Of a stretch of DNA of 64,000 nucleotides, positions 50,577 through 60,811 are shown in pieces. The notes below the pieces were generated by a model that ran no database searches, was not told the DNA's origin, and worked only from the letters and a program-made list of their open reading frames with translations. Position 1 is the stretch's first letter. Each line of letters starts with the position of its first letter. Source of the stretch: Polyangium sp. 15x6 (GTDB taxonomy: Bacteria; Myxococcota_A; Polyangia; Polyangiales; Polyangiaceae); the NCBI RefSeq assembly GCF_029960785.1, contig NZ_JASBQE010000068.1, forward strand, positions 1 through 64,000. Direction: 5' to 3'. The position numbers were made by a program, and so were the translations under genes.

Positions 50577-53059
50577 GGGATCTCCTCGATTTCTTCCCCG
50601 CGCAGGGAGCGGAGGCGCGGCAGCGCGGCGCCCTCGGGCAAGCGGACGCGGAGCCGCTCGGCGAGGCTCTGGAACGCGAGGCACATCGAATGCGCCGCGG
50701 CGTCGCCTTCGTCGGCGCGGGTGCGCATCTCGGGGTAGATGGTATGTGCGAGTCGGTAAAACACGTTCTGGGTTTTCCAGAGGTCGACCGAGAACCCGGC
50801 GCGATGGGCGAACTCGACGGCCATGTCGAGATCCGCGAGGAGGAGCGGATCCGTGGGGCGTTCGCGAAGGCGCTCGGCGAGCGCGGAGAGGCTCTGGCCG
50901 AGGGTGAAGGTCACGGCGGCGCGGTCGACGTGGAGGTCCTGCTCCTTGGCCTGCGCGAGGAGGCGACGCATGGAGAGGACGTCGGGCGGGACGCGCTCGG
51001 CGGCGCGCAAAAGGTCGGCGCCGAGGACGAGCTCACCCGCGACGAGCAAGGAGCGCGGCGTGGGGCTGCGCAAGGGGGCGAGGCGGCGGAGGAGCGGGGC
51101 ATATCGCTCGAAGAGGGCGCGCTGGGCCGCCTCGACCTCGGCCAGCGTGGGGGAGAGGAGGCGCTCGACGATGCGGCGCTGATCGTCGCGAAAAACGGAG
51201 TCGAGCGAGTCGATCGTGCGGTCGCAGCGGCGATAGAAGAGGCGCATCGTGCCCTCCATGTCGCCCGATTCGAAGGTGCGGACGAGCTCGGCGCGGCGCT
51301 CGACGTGATCGTCGCCCTCGGGATCACGCAAGACGCCGCCAGCGACGCGGTGATCGCCGAGGTGGAGGACGCTGAAGTCGTGGCATTCGGAGGCGAGCGT
51401 GAGGCGGCTCGTGACGCGGGTGCGTCCGAGGAGGAGCTTGGCGCCATTGCGCTCGTGGGTCTCGAGGCCCTCGACGTGGACGTCGTAACAATAGGTGCTC
51501 GGGGGGCCGTCCTGGACGAGGCTCGTCGCGAAATGGGCGGTGACGGCCGGGAGATCGACGCGCGCCCGGGTGACGAAGCGATCCCAGACGCGGCGGCCGT
51601 CGCCCATCTCGGGGAGGTTCGAGCGGGCCTTTTCGAGTTTTTCCAGGAACGGGCCTTCGAGGCTCTTGCCGAAGAGCGCCTCGCCGAGCTCGACGACGCG
51701 GCCGGCATACTGGAGGCATTGAACGGTCTCGATGCCCGAGAGGTCATCGAAGAACCAGCCGCAGCTCGTGTACATGAGCATCGCGTTGCGCTGCAGCTCG
51801 AGGAGCGCGAGGGCCTCGCTTTGCTCCTCGGCCGAAAGCGCGTGTGTCGCGTGCGCGGAAAAGAAGCGCGTGAGGGTGGCCGGGGAGCGATCGAGGACGA
51901 CCTCGATGTAAGCGTCGCGGGCGGCCCAGGGGTCGTGGAAGAGGCGCTCGGCCGCGCGCTCGAAGGGGCCCGCAACCTCGTCGCGGAGGGCGTCGAGGGC
52001 ATCACGGAGGGGCTTGCGCCAGGACTGGTTCCATCCGTGCGGGGAGCCCGAGCGGCAGCCGCAATCGGCGCGCCAGCGCTCGACGCCGTGGGCGCAGCTC
52101 CAGGAGGTGCGCTCCAGGATCTCGGCCTCGTGCGTGGGCGGGTGGCGTTCGAGGAACTCACCGTAATTGGTCAATTTGGCCAAACCATGCGCCTCGATGT
52201 GGCCGAGGGCCCAGGCGAGGGCCATTTCGCCATAGCGGTGGTGGTGGCCATAGGTCTCGCCGTCGGTGGCGATGTGGACCATCTGCGGGAAGGTGCGCTT
52301 GCTGTCGAAGGCGGAGGCGAGCCGGCCGGCGAAATGTTCGCCATTCGCGAGGAGGCGCTCGAAGGCGACGGCCTGGGAGACGGGGCCGTCGTAAAAGAAG
52401 ACGGCAATCGAGCGGCCGGAAGGGAGCTCGACGCGGTAGGCCATCGAGGGGTCGACGCGGCCGCCGCGGACGTCGATCCATTCCTTGCCGCCGATGCGGC
52501 GGATACGCGCGGCCTGCCGAGGCGCGAGGATGGTGAAGACGATGCCTTCGGCCGCGAGGACCTCGAGCGTCTCGGTGTCGACGGCCGTCTCGGGGAGCCA
52601 CATGCCCTCGGGCTTGCGGCGGAACCGCGCGACGAAATCGGCGATGCCCCAGCGGACCTGCGTGAGTTTGTCGCGCTGGTTCGCGAGCGGCATGATGAGG
52701 TGGTTGTAGGCCTGGGCCATGGCCGAGCCGTGACCGCCGAAGCGGCGCGCGCTCGCCTCGTCCGCCGCGAGGATCGCCCGGTAGGTTTCCTTCGCGTGGT
52801 GCTCCATCCACCCGAGGAGCGTGGGGCCGAAATTGAAGCTGATGCGTGAGTAGTTGTTGACGATGCGCGTGATGCGGTCCTCGCCGTCGAGGACACGCGC
52901 CGCGGCGTTTGGCGCGTAACACTCGGCCGTGATGCGCGCGTTCCAGTCGTGCCAGGGCGCGGCCGAGTCCTGCTGCTCGATCGCCTCGAGCCAGGGGTTT
53001 TCCCGCGGGGGTTGATAAAAATGGCCGTGGACGCAGACGTACCGCTCGGGTGCCTTCAT
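50573..53059 (-). CDS. GH57-type glycoside hydrolase-like protein (DUF3536)
   Basis: 828 residues, start overlapping the GlgB-TreZ stop (ATGA). The N-terminal barrel has CVHGHFYQPPRENPWLEAIE, SRISFNFGPTLLGWMEHHA, GMWLPETAVDTETLEVLAAE (with the likely nucleophile Glu) and HIATDGETYGHHHRYGEMAL (with a likely acid Asp), followed by the DUF3536 helical part (HGVERWRADCGCRSGSPHGW, MLMYTSCGWFFDDLSGIE). GH57 enzymes act on alpha-glucans (amylase, branching, transglucosidase). It is co-translated with the glycogen/trehalose fusion, so an alpha-glucan role is likely. Confidence 0.85.
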   Translation of the reverse strand: MKAPERYVCVHGHFYQPPRENPWLEAIEQQDSAAPWHDWNARITAECYAPNAAARVLDGEDRITRIVNNYSRISFNFGPTLLGWMEHHAKETYRAILAADEASARRFGGHGSAMAQAYNHLIMPLANQRDKLTQVRWGIADFVARFRRKPEGMWLPETAVDTETLEVLAAEGIVFTILAPRQAARIRRIGGKEWIDVRGGRVDPSMAYRVELPSGRSIAVFFYDGPVSQAVAFERLLANGEHFAGRLASAFDSKRTFPQMVHIATDGETYGHHHRYGEMALAWALGHIEAHGLAKLTNYGEFLERHPPTHEAEILERTSWSCAHGVERWRADCGCRSGSPHGWNQSWRKPLRDALDALRDEVAGPFERAAERLFHDPWAARDAYIEVVLDRSPATLTRFFSAHATHALSAEEQSEALALLELQRNAMLMYTSCGWFFDDLSGIETVQCLQYAGRVVELGEALFGKSLEGPFLEKLEKARSNLPEMGDGRRVWDRFVTRARVDLPAVTAHFATSLVQDGPPSTYCYDVHVEGLETHERNGAKLLLGRTRVTSRLTLASECHDFSVLHLGDHRVAGGVLRDPEGDDHVERRAELVRTFESGDMEGTMRLFYRRCDRTIDSLDSVFRDDQRRIVERLLSPTLAEVEAAQRALFERYAPLLRRLAPLRSPTPRSLLVAGELVLGADLLRAAERVPPDVLSMRRLLAQAKEQDLHVDRAAVTFTLGQSLSALAERLRERPTDPLLLADLDMAVEFAHRAGFSVDLWKTQNVFYRLAHTIYPEMRTRADEGDAAAHSMCLAFQSLAERLRVRLPEGAALPRLRSLRGEEIEEIP

Positions 53060-56000
53060 CGAGCCCTCACGTAAAGCGCGGCCTCGGACGGGCCGAGGGT
53101 GACGCGGACGAGGCCGGTCGACGTGATTTCCTCCGGAGCAGAGACGTCCCCCTTGCCGCCGAAGCGGGCCTCGGACGAGGCGAGCGAGCGGCGGAAGGTG
53201 CCCGAGGGCACGGGCAAGGTGACGGTGACGGGGTGGTCGCCGAAATGGTAAATCACGAATACCTCGGAGTCACGGTTCCAGCGCCGCACGTAAAGGAGGC
53301 GCTCGTCCTCGAAGGCGACGGCCTGCCGCCCGCCCTCCGCGGCGAAGGCGAAGAGCTCACGCCGCGCCCGGAGGAGCTCCTTGTACCACGCGAGGAGCCT
53401 TCCGTGATCCCCCGTGGTGCGAAGCTTGAAATCGAGCTTGGCGCGGCGGAACGTGGCGTCGTCCTGCGGATCGAACGGTTCTTCGGAATATCCGAGCCGG
53501 GCCATCTCCGCGGCCCGGCCCTTGCGGACATTCTCGACGAGCGTGGGATCGCCGTGGCTCGTGAAATACGGGAACGGCGCGATTTCGCCATATTCCTCGC
53601 CCATGAAGAGCAGGGGCAGGAAGGGCGAGAGCAGGACGACGGCGGCCGCGAGCTTCTGCTTGTCGAAGGAGACCCGCGCGGAGAGGCGCTCGCCGCGCGG
53701 GCGATTGCCGACCTGGTCGTGGTTCTGGACGAACGTGACGAGGCAGCGTGGGTCGACGCTCGCCGCCGGGCGGCCGCGGCGGCGCTGGCGATATTTGGAA
53801 TATTCACCGGTGAACGCAAAATTCTCGCGGAACGTCTTGGCGAGCTGCTCGACGAGGCCGAAGTCCTGGAGGTAACCGACACGCTCGTTCGTCAGGAGCG
53901 CGAGGAGGGCATAATGGACGTCGTCGTTCCAGAGGCCGTCGAGGCCGTGGCCGCCCTGGGACGAGGGCGTGACGAGGCGCGGGTCGTTGTCGTCGCTCTC
54001 GGCGATGAGGTGGACGAGGCGGCCGAGCTCGGAGGCGCGGCGATGGACGGCCTCGCCGAGCTCCTCGAAGAACGAGCGGGGCGAGTTGTCGACGATCGCA
54101 TTGACGGCATCGAGGCGGAGGGCGTCGATGCCCATCTGCGTGACGAAATGGAGCGCGCTCTCGATGAAGAACTTGCGGACCTCGTCCGAGTGCGGGCCAT
54201 CGAAATTGAGGGCGTCGCCCCAGCGCGTGCGGTAATACGAGGCGAAGTAGGGGCCGAAATCGGCGAGGTAGGTGCCCTCGGGGCCGAGGTGGTTGTAGAC
54301 GACGTCGAGGACGACGGCGATGCCCTCGGCATGGCATGCATCGACGAAGCGGCGCAAGCCCTCGGGGCCGCCGTAGGACGCCTGGACGGCGAAGGGATAC
54401 GCGCCGTCGTAGCCCCAGTTGCGCTCGCCGGGGAACGCGGCGACGGGCATGAGCTCGACGGCGGTGATGCCGAGCTCGCGGAGGTGCGAGAGGCGCGAGA
54501 TGGCGGCGTCGAACGTGCCCTCGGGGGTGAATGTGCCGACGTGGAGCTCGTAAATGACGTATTCGTCGAGCGGGCGGCCGGTCCAGCCAGGGGTGTGGTC
54601 GGAAAAACTCCGCACGACCTCGCTCGCGCCGTGGACGCCCTCGGGCTGGAGGCGTGAAGCCGGATCGGGGCGGAGCTTGCCGCCGCCGAGGTCGTAATGG
54701 TAACGCGCGCCCGGGGCGACGCCGTCGACGAGGGCCTGGTGATAGCCGTTCGCCTCGGGTTCGAGCGGGATCCTGCGCTCGAGTTTGCCCTGGAGGACGA
54801 GCTCGACCTTGTCCGCGTTCGGAGCCCACACGCGGAAGCGGGCGCGGTCCTCGCCGAGGTGGACGGCGCCGAGCGGGCGCTCGGAGACGGCGAGGCCCTC
54901 GTGCACGAAGAAGACGGCGCCGAGGGGCGGGAGCGTGATCTCGACGGAGTTTTTCCGGCTATGCCATTCGATGTTCTCCGCGACGACGTCGCCGCCGCCG
55001 CCCATGCCGCTGCCGCCGAACTCCAGGGCGTCGCTGGAGACGAGCTCCTTCCAGCGGCCACCGCGCGGCAGGCCGACACGATAACGCTGGCGCGGCATGG
55101 GCGTGAAGTTCAGGGCGACGAGGACGAGGGCGTCGGTGGAGCGGGCGCGGCGGTAGAAGACGATGACGCTGTGGTCGGCGTCGTTGCAATCGATCCACTG
55201 GAAGCCCTCGGGGCTCGTGTCGAGCTCGTGCAGGGCGGGATATTCGCGGTAGAGGCGATTCATCGCCTGGACGAACCGCTTCATGCCGGCATGGTAGGGC
55301 CCCTCGTCGAGCAGGTGCCAGTCGAGGCTGGATTCGTGGTTCCACTCGCGCCGCTGGGCGATTTCGCCGCCCATGAAGAGCAATTTTTTCCCGGGCTGGG
55401 CCCACATGTACGCGAAGAGCAGGCGCAGGTTCGCGAATTTCTGCCACTCGTCGCCGGGCATCTTGCCGAGCAGCGAGCCCTTGCCGTGGACGACCTCGTC
55501 GTGCGAGAGCGGCAAGACGAAGCTCTCGCTGAACGCGTACATCATGCGGAACGTGAGCTGGTTGTGGACGAACTTGCGATAGACGGGGTCGCTCTGCATG
55601 TATTTGAGCGTGTCGTTCATCCACCCCATGTCCCATTTGTAGCCGAACCCGAGGCCGCCGACGTACGCGGGGCGGGAGACCATGGGCCAGGAGGTGGACT
55701 CCTCGGCGATGGTCTGGACCTCCGGGAAGGCGCGGGAGATCGATTCGTTGAGGCGGCGGAGGAAATCGATCGCCTCGAGGTTCTCGCGGCCGCCGTAGCG
55801 GTTCGGGACCCACTCGCCGTGCTTGCGGGAGTAATCGAGGTAGAGCATCGAGGCGACGGCGTCGACGCGCAGGCTGTCGGCGCCGTACCGATCGAGCCAG
55901 AAATGGGCGTTCGAGAGGAGGAAGCTCATCACCTCGTGGCGGCCATAGTTGAAGATGAGGCTCTTCCAGTCGGGGTGATAGCCCTTGCGCGGGTCGGCGT

Positions 56001-56811
56001 GCTCGAAGAGGTAGGTGCCGTCGAAATAGCCGAGGCCATGCTCGTCGGAGGGGAAATGCGAGGGGACCCAGTCGAGGATGACGCCGAGGCCAGCGTCGTG
56101 GAGCGCATCGACGAGGTACCGGAAATCGTCGGGGCCGCCGAAGCGCGAGGTGGGCGCGTAATAGCCGGTGATCTGGTAGCCCCACGAGCCGCCGAACGGG
56201 TGCTCCATGACGGGCAGGAGCTCGACGTGGGTGAAGCCCATGCGCGCGGCATACTCGGGTAGCTCGACGGCGAGCTCGCGATAGGTGAGCGGGCGGTTTC
56301 CGTCCCCGACGACGCGGCGGAAGGAGCCGAGGTGGACCTCGTAGATCGAAACGGGTTTGTCGGGGCTCGTGCGCTTCGGGCGGGGCTTCTTGGGCTCCTT
56401 GTCGAGCGCGTCGAGATCCCAGACGATGGACGCGGTCTTCGGTGGGATCTCGTGCAAGAAGCCGAAGGGATCGGCTTTCTCGACGACGTACCCCTGGAAG
56501 CGGGAGGCGATGCAGTACTTGTAGACCGTGCCCTTGCCGACGCCCGGGACGAACCCTTCCCAGATGCCGGAACCGCCCCGGCGCGCGAGGGGGTGGGAGC
56601 CACGATCCCAGCCATTGAAATCGCCGACGACGGAGACACGCTCGGCTTCCGGGGCCCAGACGCCGAAGCAGGTGCCCGCGACGCCGTCCACGACCATCGG
56701 ATGCGCGCCGAGCTTGTCGTAGAGGCGGGTGTGCGTACCCTCGGCGAAGAGGTAAAAATCCTCTTCCGTGAGGCGAGTGACGTCGTGACGAACCGCGGTC
56801 CCGAGCTCCAT
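53056..56811 (-). CDS. GlgB-TreZ fusion: glycogen branching enzyme joined to maltooligosyltrehalose trehalohydrolase
   Basis: 1251 residues. Residues 1-637 form a GlgB: CBM48 (FGVWAPEAERVSVVGDFNGW), GH13 region I, the nucleophile Asp317 in SLRVDAVASML, Glu370 in TIAEEST, Asp438 in LSHDEVVHGKGSLLGKMPGD. Residues about 645-1251 form a TreZ: second CBM48 (RFRVWAPNADKVELV), YELHVGTFTPEGTFDAAI, Asp901 in ALRLDAVNAI, Glu938 in LIAESD, Asp1032 in FVQNHDQVGNRPRGER. Both active sites look intact. GlgB makes alpha-1,6 branches; TreZ releases trehalose from maltooligosyl-trehalose made by TreY, which is absent here. It is first of a three-gene overlapping operon. Confidence 0.92.
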   Translation of the reverse strand: MELGTAVRHDVTRLTEEDFYLFAEGTHTRLYDKLGAHPMVVDGVAGTCFGVWAPEAERVSVVGDFNGWDRGSHPLARRGGSGIWEGFVPGVGKGTVYKYCIASRFQGYVVEKADPFGFLHEIPPKTASIVWDLDALDKEPKKPRPKRTSPDKPVSIYEVHLGSFRRVVGDGNRPLTYRELAVELPEYAARMGFTHVELLPVMEHPFGGSWGYQITGYYAPTSRFGGPDDFRYLVDALHDAGLGVILDWVPSHFPSDEHGLGYFDGTYLFEHADPRKGYHPDWKSLIFNYGRHEVMSFLLSNAHFWLDRYGADSLRVDAVASMLYLDYSRKHGEWVPNRYGGRENLEAIDFLRRLNESISRAFPEVQTIAEESTSWPMVSRPAYVGGLGFGYKWDMGWMNDTLKYMQSDPVYRKFVHNQLTFRMMYAFSESFVLPLSHDEVVHGKGSLLGKMPGDEWQKFANLRLLFAYMWAQPGKKLLFMGGEIAQRREWNHESSLDWHLLDEGPYHAGMKRFVQAMNRLYREYPALHELDTSPEGFQWIDCNDADHSVIVFYRRARSTDALVLVALNFTPMPRQRYRVGLPRGGRWKELVSSDALEFGGSGMGGGGDVVAENIEWHSRKNSVEITLPPLGAVFFVHEGLAVSERPLGAVHLGEDRARFRVWAPNADKVELVLQGKLERRIPLEPEANGYHQALVDGVAPGARYHYDLGGGKLRPDPASRLQPEGVHGASEVVRSFSDHTPGWTGRPLDEYVIYELHVGTFTPEGTFDAAISRLSHLRELGITAVELMPVAAFPGERNWGYDGAYPFAVQASYGGPEGLRRFVDACHAEGIAVVLDVVYNHLGPEGTYLADFGPYFASYYRTRWGDALNFDGPHSDEVRKFFIESALHFVTQMGIDALRLDAVNAIVDNSPRSFFEELGEAVHRRASELGRLVHLIAESDDNDPRLVTPSSQGGHGLDGLWNDDVHYALLALLTNERVGYLQDFGLVEQLAKTFRENFAFTGEYSKYRQRRRGRPAASVDPRCLVTFVQNHDQVGNRPRGERLSARVSFDKQKLAAAVVLLSPFLPLLFMGEEYGEIAPFPYFTSHGDPTLVENVRKGRAAEMARLGYSEEPFDPQDDATFRRAKLDFKLRTTGDHGRLLAWYKELLRARRELFAFAAEGGRQAVAFEDERLLYVRRWNRDSEVFVIYHFGDHPVTVTLPVPSGTFRRSLASSEARFGGKGDVSAPEEITSTGLVRVTLGPSEAALYVRAR

Positions 56812-56861
56812 GGGGAGGTCGGTTAGTCGAAACCGCGGGAGGCGGGAAGAGGGGAATTGCC

Positions 56862-58679
56862 TTATTTCGCGATCACGCGGCCCGTCGCGAACTTGAAGAA
56901 CGACGAGTACGCCGCAGCGTTGAGGCAGGTATTGACGTCGGCGGTCTGGTTGTCCTTGTCGCGGCAGCCGTTGACCGCCTTCGTCATGGCGTTCGTCGTG
57001 AGCGTGTAGGGAGCGCCCGCGCCCGCGACCGGCGCGTTCGGATCAGCCTGATCAGGCTGGCTGGCGGTGATCACGGTGACGAAGCCAAAGACGGTGCATC
57101 CGCCGACGAAGACGTCGAGCAGGGAGTTCTGCGTCGTATATCCCTGGTCGCACGCGATGGAGCCGCCCGCGGCGAGGTCGGCGGGGACCGGGACCTGGTC
57201 GAGCGAGGTCGCGCTGACGTTGCCGCATAGCTTGCCAGCGCCGCTGTCGTCCGGTTGTCCCGTGCTCGCAAACGTCTGGAGCGTCGGGTCGAGGTTCTCC
57301 GAGGCGAGGTGGCCCGGCGTATTGCCGGTCGACACGAGGGGCGCGCTCGCGGCGCCGACGGACATCGTGAGCCGCGCGCCGCTCATCTTGAGCGCCGCAG
57401 GCGTGCCGGCGAAATTGACGCCAATCGTGAGGTTGCCCGGGCCCGCCGTGAGCGTGCTCGCGCTGATGAAGCCCGTGAGTTTGTCGAGCGGTTCGCGGTT
57501 CGCGTCGATCGAGATCGGGGCGATCGTGTACCACCAATCGAGATCGGCCGTGCCGTCGTACATGGCGCCCATCGGGATGACGGGATTGCCTGTGATGACG
57601 CCGATCTCGATCGCCGGGTCTTCGGCGCCGCTGAGGTCGCCGAGGCCGAGCGTCTTCAGCAGGATGTTGATCCCGCCGTTCTGGACGCCCTGGTCGAGCG
57701 AGGTCTGGAGTTGCATCTGCGCGGCGGCAGAGACGGCGCCGCCGAGGCGGTTCGCGGTGCAGAACGCAGCGTCGACGGCGAACTGCATCTTGAGCCAGGT
57801 CGCGCGCTGGACCTGCTCGAATTTGCACGCGGAATCACAGCCGTCGAGGTTCTTCGTGTTGCTGTCGTCGCATTGCTCGCCGGTCTCGCGGACGCCATTG
57901 CCGCAGACCGACGCCGAGGGGAGCGTGCAATCGGCCTGGCAGCCGTCGCCGTCGACGAGGTTGCCGTCGTCGCACTCCTCACCGGGATGGAGGATGCCGT
58001 CGCCGCACACGATGGGGGCGCAGGCGCCATTCACGCAAACGGAGGCCATCGCGCAGACCTGGCCGTCGCCGACGGGGTTGCCGCAGGTATGCGTGGCTTC
58101 GTCGCACGCGGTGGCGACGCACGGGTCGAGGCCCGAACAGTCGCGCGTCGGGTCGTCCGATGCACAACTGAATTTGCAGGTGTCGCAGCCGTCGCCGTCC
58201 ACGGTATTGCCGTCGTCGCACTCCTCGCTCGGGCTGGCGAAGCCGTCGCCGCAGACGTCGTCGACGCAGGCGCCCGCATTGCAGATCTTGCTCGCGCCGC
58301 AGTTCGTGCCGTCGTCCGCGTTCGTGCCGGAATCGCAGGTGTGGTTGTCGCTGCAGGTCTCGGCGCCGTTGCACGGATTGCCGTCGTCGCATTTCGCGTC
58401 GCCCGTGTCGGGGGTCGCGTTGTCGCAGGTGAAGGAGCAATCGAGTTCACAGCCGTCGCCGGCGGCCTTATTGCCGTCGTCGCACACCTCGTTGCCCTCG
58501 AGGACGCCGTCGCCGCACGTGGCGCCGCCGCCCCCGCCCTCGCCGCCCGCTCCACCCGCACCCCCCGAGCCGGTCGGCGTGTTCGAACTTTCGTCCCCAC
58601 CACATCCTGCAACAGGTGCCATCAAGGCGAGCCCAGCGAGCGCCACCACCGCCGCGAGCCCACGCGAATTCGATTGCAT
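56862..58679 (-). CDS. Lipoprotein with DUF4215-type Cys-rich repeats
   Basis: 605 residues from ATG 58679 (upstream in-frame starts possible). Lipobox PVAGC, then a Gly-rich spacer and about 240 residues of myxobacterial Cys-rich repeats with the pattern CGDG-(x)-E-x-CDDGN-x-GDGC-x-C (e.g. EECDDGNTVDGDGCDTCKF), four or five full units. The C-terminal 310 residues form a beta-rich domain (MGAMYDGTADLDWWYTIAPI, NLTIGVNFAGTPAALKM) with FASTGQPDD and a final Cys pair. It is secreted and surface-exposed; function unknown, probably adhesion or binding. It lies 50 bp upstream of the GlgB-TreZ gene. Confidence 0.85.
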   Translation of the reverse strand: MQSNSRGLAAVVALAGLALMAPVAGCGGDESSNTPTGSGGAGGAGGEGGGGGATCGDGVLEGNEVCDDGNKAAGDGCELDCSFTCDNATPDTGDAKCDDGNPCNGAETCSDNHTCDSGTNADDGTNCGASKICNAGACVDDVCGDGFASPSEECDDGNTVDGDGCDTCKFSCASDDPTRDCSGLDPCVATACDEATHTCGNPVGDGQVCAMASVCVNGACAPIVCGDGILHPGEECDDGNLVDGDGCQADCTLPSASVCGNGVRETGEQCDDSNTKNLDGCDSACKFEQVQRATWLKMQFAVDAAFCTANRLGGAVSAAAQMQLQTSLDQGVQNGGINILLKTLGLGDLSGAEDPAIEIGVITGNPVIPMGAMYDGTADLDWWYTIAPISIDANREPLDKLTGFISASTLTAGPGNLTIGVNFAGTPAALKMSGARLTMSVGAASAPLVSTGNTPGHLASENLDPTLQTFASTGQPDDSGAGKLCGNVSATSLDQVPVPADLAAGGSIACDQGYTTQNSLLDVFVGGCTVFGFVTVITASQPDQADPNAPVAGAGAPYTLTTNAMTKAVNGCRDKDNQTADVNTCLNAAAYSSFFKFATGRVIAK

Positions 58680-58927
58680 CCGCACTTCCACACCTCCAAG
58701 CATTTCAGCCCGCGCCAAGCAAGCCGGTTGGGACGTATCCTAGCCGCATCCGTCCACGAATGGTTGGGTTCTCGCGGCGCCTGCCGTAGGATCGCAGTTT
58801 TTCGGTTGCGGCTGGAGCTTTGCGGGCCTCCAGGCGCTCGGCGCGCATGGGAAGTGCAGAAACCACCCCCACGCGAAGGCCCCGCTTGACCAGGCCGCCG
58901 GGAAACGGTCATATCGGAGGCGCTGGC

Positions 58928-60610
58928 ATGGAGGATCGAGAGCTCTGGGAGCGGCGAATCGGGACGACGCTGCGTGACACGTGGCGGCTCGAGAGCCTCA
59001 TCGGCGTCGGCGGGATGGCCGCCGTGTACGTCGGCGTGCAGCAGATCGGCCGGCGCGACGCGGTGAAGATCCTCCACCCGGAGGTGGCGCGGCAGAAGGA
59101 CCTGCGGGCCCGCTTCGAGCAGGAAGCGCGCGTGCTCTCGAGCTTCCGTCACCCGGGCGCGGTCGAGGTCCTGTTCATGGGCACGACCGACGACGGGCTG
59201 CCCTTCATCGTGATGGAGCTGCTCGAAGGCGAGTCGCTCGCCGCGCGCTTCAAGCGGCTCGGCTCGATTCCCGTCGACGACATGCTCAAGTACGTCGACG
59301 AGGTGCTGTCGGTGCTCGGCGCCGCGCACGCGCAGAACATCGTCCACCGCGACATCAAGCTCGACAACGTGTTCATCCTGAACAACGGGCACGTGAAGGT
59401 GCTCGACTTCGGCATCGCGAGGCTCCGAAACTCGCAGCACGCGGTGCAGACGAAGATCGGCTCGATGCTCGGGACCTTGCCGTACATGCCGCCCGAGCAG
59501 ATCCGCGGCGTGGAGATCGACGGGCGCGCGGACATCTTCGCGCTCGGCTCGACGATGTTCCGGCTGCTCGCGAAGCGGCGCATCCACGAGGGGACCACCG
59601 AGGCCGAGATCCTCGTGAAGATGTCGACGGAGCCAGCGCCGCCGCTCGCGACGCTCGTGAAGGACGTGTCGCCGCAGGTGTGCATGGTGGTCGATCGCGC
59701 GCTCGCGTTCCGGACCGATCGGCGATACCCGGACGCCGCGACGATGCAGCGCGACGTGCGCGCGCTCCTGCGCGGAGAGCCGCCGCCGTACGCGCTGGAG
59801 AAGCTCGCCGCGGGGGAGCTGCCGACGGCGCTGATCACGACGCCCGCAGCCGCGCCGACGAACGTCGATCTCGCCGAAGCGCCGACGGTGCCGCCGCCGC
59901 CGATGGACACAGGTCCGTCGTTCCGGGACGCGGCGACGGCGGCCGGGATCGGCGTGGTGATGCCCGGCGCGATCTCGGCGCCGACGGCGGTGAGTGCCGT
60001 GACGTCGGTGTCGCCGCCGAGCCATCCGACCGGGGCGGGGCCGCGATCGTCGACGACCGCGCAGGCGAACGCTTCGATCCTGTACGGTCCGACGGTGATG
60101 GCGAGCGTGGCGAGCCTGGGTTTGTCGGAGCCGACGCCGCCGCCGTCGAGGGCGCCCGAAGCGTCGAACCCGGTCGGCGCCGCGCCGCACGCGCCAGCAG
60201 GCCCGACGGCGCCGCCAGCGACGAACCCGTCGCGCGCATCGCTGCCCTCGGCACCCGCGAACGCCGCCGCGCCTCAGCGCGCCTCGGAGCCGACGCCCGC
60301 GCCCGTATCGGCCGCGCACACGCCGCCGCCGATGGCGAAGAGCCTGATCGGGATGGCCGCCGCGGCGCCCTCGGAGCCGCGAAAAATCCCGCTCATCCCG
60401 GCGTTGATCGGGGCGCTCGTCTGTTTGATCCTCCTGTTCGTCGGCATCGCGGTGTTCCGCGGGCACGACGAGGCGTCGCCGCCGGCCGAATCCGGCACCG
60501 GCGCGAGCACGACGAAGGCGAACGCCGGGTCGGGCGCGCCGACGACGGGCACCGAGTCCTCGAAAAAGAGCAAAAAGCGCAACTGGGACAAGGTCAACTG
60601 GGACAAGTAA
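58928..60610 (+). CDS. Ser/Thr protein kinase with C-terminal TM
   Basis: 560 residues from ATG 58928, with GGAGG 8 bases before. The kinase domain (about 20-280) is complete: GVGGMAAVYVG, Lys47 in AVKILH, VHRDIKLDN with Asp142, LDFGIAR with Asp160, LGTLPYMPPEQ. About 200 residues of Pro/Ala/Thr-rich linker follow, then a TM helix (LIPALIGALVCLILLFVGIA) and a short tail ending in the tandem NWDKVNWDK. The tail could face the periplasm. It lies about 200 bp before the H-NOX-like gene on the same strand, a possible sensor-kinase pairing. Confidence 0.88.
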   Translation: MEDRELWERRIGTTLRDTWRLESLIGVGGMAAVYVGVQQIGRRDAVKILHPEVARQKDLRARFEQEARVLSSFRHPGAVEVLFMGTTDDGLPFIVMELLEGESLAARFKRLGSIPVDDMLKYVDEVLSVLGAAHAQNIVHRDIKLDNVFILNNGHVKVLDFGIARLRNSQHAVQTKIGSMLGTLPYMPPEQIRGVEIDGRADIFALGSTMFRLLAKRRIHEGTTEAEILVKMSTEPAPPLATLVKDVSPQVCMVVDRALAFRTDRRYPDAATMQRDVRALLRGEPPPYALEKLAAGELPTALITTPAAAPTNVDLAEAPTVPPPPMDTGPSFRDAATAAGIGVVMPGAISAPTAVSAVTSVSPPSHPTGAGPRSSTTAQANASILYGPTVMASVASLGLSEPTPPPSRAPEASNPVGAAPHAPAGPTAPPATNPSRASLPSAPANAAAPQRASEPTPAPVSAAHTPPPMAKSLIGMAAAAPSEPRKIPLIPALIGALVCLILLFVGIAVFRGHDEASPPAESGTGASTTKANAGSGAPTTGTESSKKSKKRNWDKVNWDK

Positions 60611-60811
60611 CGCGCCCCGTGCATTGCATAGTCGCAATCCATCCGTTGCAGAGTTGGGCGCATGAACGTGGGCTTTCGTCCCACGGGTGGCTGGCGGAGA
60701 AGCCGGGATCGGGAAGAACGCCGCAAGGAACGTTCGAGACGGTTCCGGCGCTGATCTTGCATACTTGACCTATTCAGGCCTCGCTCGGCCGTACGCGCGA
60801 GGCAGGGGGAC

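Noticed and set aside
57067-58743. Long plus-strand frames (about 550 codons) opposite the DUF4215 lipoprotein
   Set aside because: The minus strand has the signal peptide and Cys repeats; the plus frames are Ser/Pro- or Arg/Ala-rich mirrors.
58886-58914. TTGACC - 17 bp - TCATAT as a promoter for the kinase gene
   Set aside because: The implied transcript start would fall after the GGAGG ribosome-binding site at 58915-58919, and the -10 match is poor.
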